Positions 36,801 to 43,767 of a DNA stretch of 43,937 nucleotides are shown piece by piece. The stretch's first letter is position 1. Each line of letters starts with the position of its first letter. A program made the translations under genes and the position numbers. The notes beneath the pieces were generated by a model. The model was given only the letters and a program-made list of their open reading frames with translations, did not search any database and was not told the origin of the DNA. This DNA comes from an uncultured Muribaculaceae bacterium (lineage in GTDB: Bacteria; Bacteroidota; Bacteroidia; Bacteroidales; Muribaculaceae), in NCBI GenBank assembly GCA_934590135.1, contig CAKTOT010000005.1:1-43937 (forward strand). Reading direction: 5' to 3'.

Positions 36801-36924
36801 CTGCGGCAGCTGCGGCATTGGCGTCCTTGCCGAGGTCTGCCGCCACGGAGTTACCTGCGCCACATATTGAGGCGGAAAACACTATAGCAGTGACTATAAA
36901 TCGATTTATCATTACTTTATACAT
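33862..36924 (-). CDS. Secreted N-acetylmuramoyl-L-alanine amidase-like protein interrupted by a golvesin-type domain
   Basis: This 1020-residue exported protein (signal peptide to about residue 29, SVAAD) looks like an Amidase_3 domain split in two. The first part (about 160-235) holds WQSHGWYFE with His171 and RWEWQRARIF with Glu183, and LRNAGAYVMSPRERD. A golvesin-like beta-sandwich fills about 229-380. The amidase then resumes with VDLSFAWHSDAG (His474) and MLLELLSHQN (Glu559), giving the four expected zinc or catalytic positions. A fibronectin III-like domain (about 605-700) and a C-terminal alpha/beta domain (about 730-1005, VVIGFPFETI) follow. Database names such as xanthan lyase are probably misleading. 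Cell-wall amidase activity is the best guess. Confidence 0.75.
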   Translation of the reverse strand: MYKVMINRFIVTAIVFSASICGAGNSVAADLGKDANAAAAAVLRNYLPGTSGLGPIRVDRVNADDVARVLCVECNENCAYIPLRAENLVSIKADVCAAMGAKYDGYRVEMYVIDRDRSGKEVSRTNMDNLILFAPKRVIGPTEKAPFVRDLDADAAPRGLQNRNIALWQSHGWYFEPKLNRWEWQRARIFQTVEDLYTQSYVMPYLMPMLRNAGAYVMSPRERDVNTTEIIVDNDGGRASGSVIYGNAWTVGQTPGFGYAKAELHNGDNPFRDGTALSATTVDNASDASEVRWMANIPRRDTYAVYVSYVGDAGSATDATYTVNTAGGARRFTVNQTMGGGTWIYLGHFDLAAGHQAVVTLSNLSAKAGSKISADAVKIGGGMGNVARKVLVPLDSIDYEYVASGYPRFTEGARYWLQWAGAPDSVYTPSGNVNDYTDDYRCRGLWVNWLTGGSSMLPDKNGLRIPVDLSFAWHSDAGTTLNDSIIGTLGIYCTDGHERGTNYANGTSRYASRDFTDLVMTNITNDIRRTFEPNWTRRGMWDQSYYEARVPEVPAMLLELLSHQNFADMKYGLDPEFRFVVSRAVYKGMLQFLASRDGYDYVVQPLPVHDIAVTPAGKDGHYALTWAETIDTLEATATPTYYNIEERVGDGAFVKIARVTKPHYDITVKDDAIHSYRVIAGNDGGVSFPSMVVALCHRPEAPRVEIVNGFTRVSAPDWFDSGEIAGFYDERDPGVPYMQDISYIGRTFEFRRNIPWMDDDAAGFGASRANYEDKVLAGNTYDYIYTHGQAVREAGYGFTSSSASAFASRPASKDDARVVDLILGKQKEIAKGRGVYGTRYKTFDTALQSKIEAMTKAGTSFFVSGSFVATDLWDNPFSSKETAQRDQRFATEVLGYHWRVGQATVEGSAYQVQTRFDQLNADATYPFHATLNAESYAAESPDSFYAPDTKKGCTFLRYSENNLVAGTAFDNGTYRTVVIGFPFETISDAEARTALMNRVLRFFEPVTKAATAPAKKTKKR

Positions 36925-36966
36925 TTAGGTGGAAAGCACTAAAACTTCCCATAGGGTTTATACCTA

Positions 36967-36974
36967 CAAAGATA
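36967..36974 (-). promoter_or_regulatory. Predicted -7 element of the salvage locus promoter
   Basis: CAAAGATA on the plus strand is TATCTTTG on the minus strand. It lies 43 bp upstream of the amidase start codon, with a likely leader of about 36 nt. This is the only bacteroidetal -7 match I found upstream of the eleven-gene locus. Confidence 0.6.
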
Positions 36975-37090
36975 CGGACTTTTTTTGTCTAAAGACATAT
37001 ATCATTATATAAAAAAGTACGTAATCAACAAATTTTAATCATCGGATACATCTTTTTACATTATTACGGCAATCGATTTATGCCATATCA

Positions 37091-37247
37091 AACTCCCGAA
37101 TGAGCGACCAACTCCCGAATGACTAAACCAACTCTCCGGTGAGCATAACCGCTTTCCGATTCACCAAATAGACTTTCCGATGAAAACCGACTCCGAGATC
37201 ACTAAACCGACTCCCGGACAAGCGACCGTCTCCCCGATGACAGCAAT
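37091..37247. repeat. Eight-unit degenerate tandem array, about 20-bp period
   Basis: Units start at 37091, 37110, 37130, 37151, 37171, 37189, 37209 and 37228 and are 18 to 21 bp long. The consensus is close to RACTCCCGATGASYAAACC, with a strong CTYYCCGA core in most units. Units 1 and 2 share 14 identical leading bases; others diverge. There are no unique spacers, so it is not a CRISPR array. The spacing of about two helical turns would place each unit on one face of the DNA. Confidence 0.75.
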
Positions 37248-37356
37248 TTGCTCTAATACTCACTATTTTACCAAGCTATTCAGCCGAAGCATCAGCGCCG
37301 TACTACAAGTCTTATTTGACCCACTCTTCGATATCCTGTATTTCAAATAAAATTCG

Positions 37357-37364
37357 TACCTTTG
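37357..37364 (+). promoter_or_regulatory. Predicted -7 element of the wecC operon
   Basis: TACCTTTG fits TAnnTTTG. A transcript start near 37371 would give a leader of about 115 nt before wecC. A TTTG at 37315-37318 is too far away to serve as -33, so support rests on the -7 element alone. Confidence 0.55.
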
Positions 37365-37486
37365 CACCACTTAGGACACGCACGCGCAAAAGTGCCGAGT
37401 GTGGCATAAGCCTATGAATTGCAACAATCTGCACTACAGTATCATAAAACGTTGAATATAAGTAACAAAACCATATTACATACATT

Positions 37487-38692
37487 ATGAAAGCCTGCTT
37501 CATGGGATTAGGCTATATCGGTCTTCCCACCGCAATCATTGCCGCCAAACACGGTGTTCACGTCATCGGCGTAGATATTAATGCCGACGTTGTTGCGCAA
37601 ACCAACGCCGGACACCTGCACATCATCGAGCCCGGATTGGGCGACCTGCTACGCGAAGTAGTCACCGATGGAAGCCTGCATGCACAGACCGCGCCCGAAA
37701 CCGCCGATGCATTTTTTATCGTCGTACCGACGCCCTTCAAAGGCGACCACCAACCGGACGTAAGCTATGTCGAGGCCGCCACTCGCGCCGTCATTCCCTG
37801 CCTCAAAGAGGGTAACCTCTTTGTCATCGAGTCCACCTCGCCCGTAGGTACCACCGAAGCTATGGCCGAAATAATCTTTGCCGAACGTCCCGAGCTCAAA
37901 GGCAAGATCTACATTGCATATTGTCCCGAACGCGTACTGCCCGGAAACGTAATCTACGAATTGGTGCACAACGACCGCGTCATCGGTGGTCTCGACGAAG
38001 CATCGACAAAAAAAGCTCAGGCATTCTACGCACAATTTGTCCAAGGTACACTTCACCCCACCAATGCCCGCACAGCCGAGATGTGCAAACTCACCGAAAA
38101 CTCATCTCGCGATGTACAGATAGCATTTGCCAACGAATTATCCTTGATATGCGACCGCGCCGGCATCAACGTCTGGGAACTCATCGCCCTTGCAAACAAG
38201 CACCCTCGCGTCAACATTCTACAACCCGGTTGCGGCGTGGGCGGACACTGCATAGCCGTTGATCCCTATTTCCTCACAGCCGCATTTCCGCAAGAAGCAA
38301 AAATCATTGCACAGGCACGCGCCATCAACAACCATAAAGCCGACTGGTGCGCACTCAAGACCGTCAACGCCATCCTGCGCTTCAACAACGAGCACCACCG
38401 TCGTCCCGTAGTAGCCATGATGGGCTTGGCCTTCAAACCTGACATCGATGACTTGCGCGAAAGCCCGGCACGTCATATCATAGACGCCGTAGTTGCCGAT
38501 AAACCCGATGCCGAAATCCTGGTAGTAGAGCCCAACGTACCCTCGCACCCGGTATACACGCTCACCAACTACCGCGAAGCCTATGACCGCGCCGATATAG
38601 TCGTATTCCTCACAGCGCACACGCCCTTCAAAGGTCTGCCTTGGCGCGAAGATAAGGTAATACTCGACTTCTGCGGCATCTTCAAAAAATAA
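37487..38692 (+). CDS. wecC: UDP-N-acetyl-D-mannosaminuronate dehydrogenase
   Basis: WecC oxidises UDP-ManNAc at C6 in two NAD+-dependent steps to UDP-ManNAcA. The 401-residue protein has an N-terminal Rossmann fold (MGLGYIGLPTAIIAAKHG, 6-23), the mid-domain lysine in TAEMCKLTENSSRDV (Lys201) and the catalytic Cys255 in GCGVGGHCIAVDPYF. The C-terminal UDP-binding domain spans about 295-401. Other nucleotide-sugar 6-dehydrogenases look alike, but wecB and a wecG-like gene follow, so ManNAc is the best substrate. The next gene starts 3 bp after the stop. Confidence 0.93.
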   Translation: MKACFMGLGYIGLPTAIIAAKHGVHVIGVDINADVVAQTNAGHLHIIEPGLGDLLREVVTDGSLHAQTAPETADAFFIVVPTPFKGDHQPDVSYVEAATRAVIPCLKEGNLFVIESTSPVGTTEAMAEIIFAERPELKGKIYIAYCPERVLPGNVIYELVHNDRVIGGLDEASTKKAQAFYAQFVQGTLHPTNARTAEMCKLTENSSRDVQIAFANELSLICDRAGINVWELIALANKHPRVNILQPGCGVGGHCIAVDPYFLTAAFPQEAKIIAQARAINNHKADWCALKTVNAILRFNNEHHRRPVVAMMGLAFKPDIDDLRESPARHIIDAVVADKPDAEILVVEPNVPSHPVYTLTNYREAYDRADIVVFLTAHTPFKGLPWREDKVILDFCGIFKK

Positions 38693-38695
38693 TCT

Positions 38696-39457
38696 ATGTC
38701 TCAGACACAGACACAAACAAACGACAGCGCACGCGCGGCCGTCGGCAACAACACCGACGACCGCGTAGACCTGCGCGGCGTCAAGGTTCACGCCTTTGAC
38801 TCGGCCGACAGCCTTATGGATTATGCCGATGCACACCCCGGCATACTCGTGGCCGTCAACGCCGAAAAAATTATGAACGCCAACGCCGTCACCCTGCCTA
38901 TAATCAACAACAATATCGCATACTGCGACGGCTCGGGCGCAGTACTTGCCGCACGTCAGAAAGGTGCAAAAGGCGCTGTCAAAATCGCCGGATGCGAGCT
39001 ATGGCTACATATCATCGACAGGCATCATTCCGACCGCACTTTCTATATCGTCGGAGCCACCCCGGAGGTGCACGCCAAGACCATCGAAGGCCTGCTCAAA
39101 CGCTATCCCGGCATACGCATCGTCGGACACCGCGATGGATACATCAGCGATGACGCCCAACGCCAAGCGCTCATAGACGATGTGGCGAAGAAACGCCCGG
39201 ACATAGTATTCGTTGCCATGGGCTCGCCCAAGCAGGAAATACTCATGGCCGATATGCAACGCCGTCACCCCAAAGCCATATACCAAGGTCTGGGCGGAAG
39301 TTTCGACGTCTTCACCGGCACGGTGGCTCGCGCACCACGCTGGTGGATAGACCATAATCTCGAATTTGCGTATCGTCTTATACGCCAGCCACGGCGCATC
39401 ACACGCAACTTCAAATTCATCCTCTACGCTTGGTGGCTGCTTTGGCACAAATTCTAA
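38696..39457 (+). CDS. wecG: WecG/TagA/CpsF family glycosyltransferase
   Basis: This GT26 family transferase adds ManNAc or ManNAcA to a polyprenyl-linked GlcNAc. The 253-residue protein keeps the family blocks AVNAEKIMNANAV (about 53-65), YCDGSGAVLAAR (about 77-88), RTFYIVGATPEVHAK-like FYIVGATPEVHAK, FVAMGSPKQEILM and GLGGSFDVFTGTVARAP. An extra 40-residue Thr/Gln-rich start (SQTQTQTNDSARAA) precedes the core, so the true start may be later. Together with wecB and wecC this predicts a ManNAcA-containing glycan. Confidence 0.88.
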   Translation: MSQTQTQTNDSARAAVGNNTDDRVDLRGVKVHAFDSADSLMDYADAHPGILVAVNAEKIMNANAVTLPIINNNIAYCDGSGAVLAARQKGAKGAVKIAGCELWLHIIDRHHSDRTFYIVGATPEVHAKTIEGLLKRYPGIRIVGHRDGYISDDAQRQALIDDVAKKRPDIVFVAMGSPKQEILMADMQRRHPKAIYQGLGGSFDVFTGTVARAPRWWIDHNLEFAYRLIRQPRRITRNFKFILYAWWLLWHKF

Positions 39458-39613
39458 CAGCACACCGATAAGGCAGCGCCACAAACCGAAGCCAAACACC
39501 CTATAACCGGATTGTTCCGCCACCAAAATTAGTCCGGCACAGGCAACCACACATCGGAACGACACGAGACTCCCGATAAGCCCCGGAACGAGACAACACA
39601 TATTCCAGCCGAT

Positions 39614-40780
39614 ATGAAAAAGAAAATAATGCCCGTCTTCGGCACACGCCCCGAAGCTATCAAGATGGCACCTCTGGTCAAAGCACTTGAGGCCGCCTCG
39701 GACCGCTACGAAACAGTAGTTACCGTCACCGGCCAGCACCGACAGATGCTCGACCAAGTCCTCGGACTCTTTGAAATCGTGCCGCAACACGACCTTGACA
39801 TTATGCGACCGGGGCAAGACCTCTTCGATGTCACCATACGCATACTCGAAGGTATGCGCCAAGTTCTGGCAGACGAAAAGCCCGATTTGGTGCTGGTACA
39901 CGGCGACACCGCCACCTCCACCACTGCCGCCCTTGCAGCATTCTACTGTCGCATACCGGTGGGACACGTCGAAGCCGGACTGCGCACGGGTGATATTTAT
40001 GCCCCCTGGCCCGAAGAAATGAACAGACGACTTACCGGCCGTCTGGCCACTATGCACTTCGCCCCCACCGAAGCGGCACGCCTCAATCTGCTGCGCGAGA
40101 ACGTCGACCCTTCAGCCATTACCGTCACGGGCAATACCGTCATAGATGCCTTGAACATCGTTGTTTCCAAACTTAAGGACAACGCCGAATTGCGCTCCTC
40201 CACTGCCGTATTACTCAAGGAACGCGGATACGACACCGCACGCCTCGATGATGGCTCACGACGCCTGGTGCTCATCACCGGACACCGACGCGAAAATTTC
40301 GGCGACGGCTTCCTCGACATCTGTCACGCCATACGCGAACTTGCGCTCAAGTATCCCGATGTTGATTTTGTATACCCTATGCACCTCAACCCCAACGTTC
40401 GCCGGCCCATCGCGCAGGTATTCCCCAAGGAAGACTCTCCGGCTAACGTATTCTTCATCGAGCCGCTGGACTACCTGCCCTTCGTATATATGATGACACG
40501 TAGTCACATCATACTCACCGACAGCGGCGGCATACAAGAAGAAGCCCCATCACTGGGCAAACCGGTGCTTGTAATGCGAACCGTCACCGAACGTCCCGAA
40601 GCACTCGAAGCCGGCACAATACGCCTGGTAGGCACCGACCGTGCCAAGATCGTCAACACCGCATCGCTATACCTCGATGACGACAACGAGTACCGCCGCC
40701 ACGCATCCATAGCCAATCCCTACGGAGACGGCAAAGCCTGCAGCCGCATCATCGAATACATTGACAGCCACCTCCGATAA
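39614..40780 (+). CDS. wecB: UDP-N-acetylglucosamine 2-epimerase, non-hydrolysing
   Basis: WecB interconverts UDP-GlcNAc and UDP-ManNAc, the substrate for WecC. The 388-residue protein contains VFGTRPEAIKMAPLVKAL (8-25), VHGDTATSTTAALAA (about 96-110), the GHVEAGLRTGD block (about 117-127), EEMNRRL, and TDSGGIQEEAPSLGKPVL (about 301-318), followed by TVTERPEALEAGT. The length is normal. It is 156 bp after wecG on the same strand, so the three genes form one pathway though WecB may have its own start of transcription. Confidence 0.95.
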   Translation: MKKKIMPVFGTRPEAIKMAPLVKALEAASDRYETVVTVTGQHRQMLDQVLGLFEIVPQHDLDIMRPGQDLFDVTIRILEGMRQVLADEKPDLVLVHGDTATSTTAALAAFYCRIPVGHVEAGLRTGDIYAPWPEEMNRRLTGRLATMHFAPTEAARLNLLRENVDPSAITVTGNTVIDALNIVVSKLKDNAELRSSTAVLLKERGYDTARLDDGSRRLVLITGHRRENFGDGFLDICHAIRELALKYPDVDFVYPMHLNPNVRRPIAQVFPKEDSPANVFFIEPLDYLPFVYMMTRSHIILTDSGGIQEEAPSLGKPVLVMRTVTERPEALEAGTIRLVGTDRAKIVNTASLYLDDDNEYRRHASIANPYGDGKACSRIIEYIDSHLR

Positions 40781-40830
40781 AAATCCTCCGAAGACACTCT
40801 CGGCTGAATTCCGGCAGCTAAAGCACCTAC

Positions 40831-40879
40831 GGCCTTAAAGTTTCTAAAGGCCTTAAGGTCACCAATGACCTAAAAGGCC
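40831..40879. repeat. Palindromic CTTTAAGG-type repeat cluster
   Basis: Two nested hairpins lie in the wecB-RNA methyltransferase gap: GGCCTT (40831-40836) with AAGGCC (40847-40852), and AGGTC (40856-40860) with GACCT (40867-40871), then another AAAGGCC. The composition resembles the inverted repeat at 33762-33808, suggesting one dispersed family of intergenic palindromes. Confidence 0.55.
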
Positions 40880-40914
40880 CAACACAGCCAAGAATAATAT
40901 TATCCCGACAATAA

Positions 40915-41892
40915 ATGGTCCACATCCGTGACATCCACGACGAGCGCATACAAATGTTTGCGCACATGACCGAGACGCAATTGCGTCACGGCCAGGGGGG
41001 TGACGGAAACGGACTATTCATAGTCGAAAGCCCCAAGGTCATAGCCGTAGCATTAGCCCACGGCTACCGACCCGAGGCATTGCTGTGCGAGCAGCGACAC
41101 ATTCACGGCGATGCCGCCCAGATCATTGCCGACATGCCTCGGAATACCCCCATATACACCGGCGACCGCGACACCCTGGCTGCACTGACAGGCTACACCT
41201 TGACACGCGGAGTGCTATGCGCCATGCGACGCCCCGCCCCTCGCAGCGACGCCGAAGTATGTCGCAACGCACGGCGTGTCGCCGTCATCGACGGAGTATG
41301 CGACACCACCAATACCGGAGCAATATTCCGCAGCGCCGCCGCTCTGGGCATAGACGCCGTACTGCTCACCCCCGGGTCGTGCGACCCCTTCAACCGCCGA
41401 TGCGTGCGCGTATCCATGGGCGGAGTTTTCCTTGTCCCTTGGGCCTACATTCAAGGCAACGACACTATTGCAAGGCTGCATCAACTCGGGCTGGAAGCTG
41501 CCGCACTTGCCTTACGCGGCGACGATACCGCGCTTGACGACCCGCAGCTGGCACAACGCCAACGACTGGCACTCATCGTGGGCACCGAAGGCGAAGGTCT
41601 TAACTCTAATGTCATTGATGCCGCCGATTTCACCATACGCATACCCATGCATCGCGGCGCCGATTCACTCAACGTTGCCGCTGCCGCCGCCATTGCCTTC
41701 TGGCAATTGCGCAACCCGGAAGGGCCTGTAAATGACAGCTACGACATTCCCGGCAGCAGCTCAGGCAGGAATTTCAACAGCGTATCAGACTACGGCTCAG
41801 GCAGCATCTCAGACAACAACACGGCAGTCGACATAGCATCCTTACACAACAAGTCCGGCCACGACACAGCCCACAATTCGACCGACTTATGA
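40915..41892 (+). CDS. TrmH/SpoU family RNA 2'-O-methyltransferase with a low-complexity tail
   Basis: SPOUT methyltransferases of this type 2'-O-methylate rRNA or tRNA with SAM. The 325-residue protein has an N-terminal substrate-binding region (about 1-105) and the SPOUT knot: motif 1 DGVCDTTNTGAIFRSAAALG (about 125-144), motif 2 LIVGTEGEGLN (about 221-231) and motif 3 IPMHRGADSLNVAAAAAIAFW (about 243-263, split here as two parts). Residues 270-325 are a Ser/Asn/Asp/Gly-rich tail without similarity to the family core. Its stop overlaps the start of the FecCD gene (ATGA at 41889-41892). Confidence 0.86.
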   Translation: MVHIRDIHDERIQMFAHMTETQLRHGQGGDGNGLFIVESPKVIAVALAHGYRPEALLCEQRHIHGDAAQIIADMPRNTPIYTGDRDTLAALTGYTLTRGVLCAMRRPAPRSDAEVCRNARRVAVIDGVCDTTNTGAIFRSAAALGIDAVLLTPGSCDPFNRRCVRVSMGGVFLVPWAYIQGNDTIARLHQLGLEAAALALRGDDTALDDPQLAQRQRLALIVGTEGEGLNSNVIDAADFTIRIPMHRGADSLNVAAAAAIAFWQLRNPEGPVNDSYDIPGSSSGRNFNSVSDYGSGSISDNNTAVDIASLHNKSGHDTAHNSTDL

Positions 41893-42890
41893 ATCGCCGA
41901 TACGCCATAGCAATGTGCTCAACCATAGCCGTGGCAGTCATTGCCGCCATAGCCGCTATGGTGTGCGGTTCGGTGCACATCCCCACCTCGGAAGTGTTGT
42001 CTATACTCACAGGCCACACTCCGGACAAAGCGACATGGGGACATATTATCCTTGACCTGCGACTACCGGCCATAGTCACGGCCACACTCGCCGGAATGTC
42101 TCTGGCCGTAGCCGGACTGCTGATGCAAACCATATTTGCCAATCCCTTGGCCGGACCCTCAATTATGGGTGTCAGCTCGGGCGCAAGTCTCGGCGTAGCC
42201 ATACTTGTACTGGTATGCGGCTCCGGAATCGGGGCTGTCGTCTCGGGTGCGATACTCGGAGCTATGGCCGTAGTGGCAATTCTCGTGGCTCTTGCCGGGA
42301 TACTACGCAGCGGAGTAATGCTTCTTATCGTCGGTATACTGCTCAGCTACCTATCCTCTTCGGCTATTACATTACTCAACTACGCCGCCTCAGAGCAAAG
42401 CGTGCACACCTATGTCCTGTGGGGCATGGGCACCTTCTCGGACACCTCATGGGGCCAAATAACCATACCGGCCGCCATTACCATCCTCGGTATGCTCGCC
42501 TCCTTATTTATGTCCAAAGGTCTCAACGCCATGCTTATGGGCGAGAATTACGCCGCCAATTTGGGCGTACGCGTCCGGACACTGCGAGCCACGGCGCTAC
42601 TTACTGCCGGCACCCTCACCGCCGTCATCACCGCCTACTGCGGCCCCATAGCCTTCATCGGCCTGGCCGTGCCGCACATCGCACGACTCGCCTTAGGCTC
42701 CTCCAATCACCATAGGCTGCTGCCTCTGACTATGACCTGCGGCGCAGCCACAGCCCTATTGACGCTGTGGTTGTGCACCTTGCCTTCACACTGGGGCGCC
42801 GTGCCCGTCAACGCCATCACACCGCTAATAGGCGTTCCCGTCATAATATACATCATACTCAACCGCCGCCGCATTGCCTACTTCAACTGA
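41889..42890 (+). CDS. FecCD-type iron/cobalamin ABC transporter permease
   Basis: Type II ABC importer permeases of this family move iron-siderophore, heme or vitamin B12. The 333-residue protein has about ten helices. The family signature is intact: LRLPAIVTATLAGMSLAVAG (57-76) followed by LLMQTIFANPLAGPSIMGVS and, late, CGPIAFIGLAVPHIARL (about 256-272), the EAA-like loop. It is coupled by a 4-bp overlap to the RNA methyltransferase gene and by a 17-bp overlap to the following ATPase. No periplasmic binding protein gene is present here. Confidence 0.9.
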   Translation: MNRRYAIAMCSTIAVAVIAAIAAMVCGSVHIPTSEVLSILTGHTPDKATWGHIILDLRLPAIVTATLAGMSLAVAGLLMQTIFANPLAGPSIMGVSSGASLGVAILVLVCGSGIGAVVSGAILGAMAVVAILVALAGILRSGVMLLIVGILLSYLSSSAITLLNYAASEQSVHTYVLWGMGTFSDTSWGQITIPAAITILGMLASLFMSKGLNAMLMGENYAANLGVRVRTLRATALLTAGTLTAVITAYCGPIAFIGLAVPHIARLALGSSNHHRLLPLTMTCGAATALLTLWLCTLPSHWGAVPVNAITPLIGVPVIIYIILNRRRIAYFN

Positions 42891-43767
42891 CACAAAAGAC
42901 ACATTAGCACGCGCACGCGACACCGAAATGCACACACGTTACGCGTGCATAGCCGGTGATACCTCCGAGCGTCAAGACTCCGAAAGTGATACCGGACTTA
43001 TCGCACACGGGCTCACCGCCGGATACGTACACGGGCATCGCCGCATCCCCATAGTTACGGATGCAGCTTTTGCGATACCATCCGCACACCTTGCAGTTAT
43101 GGTAGGCCGCAACGGCAGCGGCAAGTCAACGCTACTGCGCACACTTGCAGGCATCCAAGCGCCGCTGGGCGGACACGTATGCGTACACGGGCACGACATA
43201 CGCGGTATCGGTGCACGCCGTCTGGCTCGCCTCATCGCTATGGTTTTTCCCACCGCTGCCGGCACAGGCGCCGGAGCCCTCACCGTCTACGAAGCCACCG
43301 CACTCGGACGACATCCGCATACCGGGATTACCGGACACCTTGGCGATGACGACCGACGCATCGTGCACGAAGCCATCGAGGCCGTGGGACTGTCACATAA
43401 AGCCGATACACCACTGGCCGCACTCAGCGACGGACTACGCCAAAAAGCTATGATTGCGCGCGCTTTGGCACAACAGACACCCGTAATAATCATGGACGAA
43501 CCTACGGCATTTTTGGACGTACCATCGCGTCACGCTCTGATGGAATTGGTAGCCGAACTGGCACATCAACATGCACGCACCGTACTTCTGTCCACACATG
43601 ATGTCGCACCGGCACTCGAAGCCGGCGCCGACAGCGTCATCATCGTCGATGCCGGACACGCCTCAATGCTCGGCACAGACAACGTAGCTGAAGCCCTGTC
43701 TTCGCTCTATGCCGAAGACGGCATCACCTACGACCCCGGAGCACACGACTTCAGACCCGTCAAATGA
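42874..43767 (+). CDS. ABC transporter ATPase, FecE/BtuD type
   Basis: This is the ATPase partner of the preceding permease. The 297-residue protein has Walker A GRNGSGKSTLL (78-88), a signature LSDGLRQKAMIARAL in place of LSGGQ, Walker B VIIMDEPTAFLD, and the H-loop in STHDVAPA. The Q-loop region (MVFPTAAGTGAGALTVYE) lacks the usual glutamine, as is common in this siderophore/B12 group. The ATG at 42874 gives a 17-bp overlap with the permease; the first 40 residues are poorly ordered and a start at 42928 (MHTRYACIAG) is equally plausible. No further gene was recognised in the last 170 bp of the window. Confidence 0.88.
   Translation: MPTSTDTKDTLARARDTEMHTRYACIAGDTSERQDSESDTGLIAHGLTAGYVHGHRRIPIVTDAAFAIPSAHLAVMVGRNGSGKSTLLRTLAGIQAPLGGHVCVHGHDIRGIGARRLARLIAMVFPTAAGTGAGALTVYEATALGRHPHTGITGHLGDDDRRIVHEAIEAVGLSHKADTPLAALSDGLRQKAMIARALAQQTPVIIMDEPTAFLDVPSRHALMELVAELAHQHARTVLLSTHDVAPALEAGADSVIIVDAGHASMLGTDNVAEALSSLYAEDGITYDPGAHDFRPVK

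Larger units (their letters stand above)
36925..37486. other. Divergent non-coding region between salvage locus and wecC
   Basis: The 562 bp hold a leftward promoter (36967-36974), an AT-rich stretch (about 36975-37080), a degenerate 20-bp tandem array (37091-37247) and a rightward -7 element (37357-37364) with a leader of about 115 nt before wecC. I see no gene in it: the one short minus-strand reading frame that touches it overlaps the wecC start and resembles nothing. Confidence 0.7.

Noticed and set aside
33862..36924. Xanthan lyase
   Set aside because: No polysaccharide lyase domain is seen; the residues fit a split amidase with a golvesin-like insertion.
37091..37247. CRISPR array
   Set aside because: The units are degenerate, directly adjacent and without spacers, and no cas gene is nearby.
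39005..40057. A 350-residue minus-strand open frame across wecG and wecB
   Set aside because: It spans two unrelated, motif-rich genes on the other strand and the gap between them.
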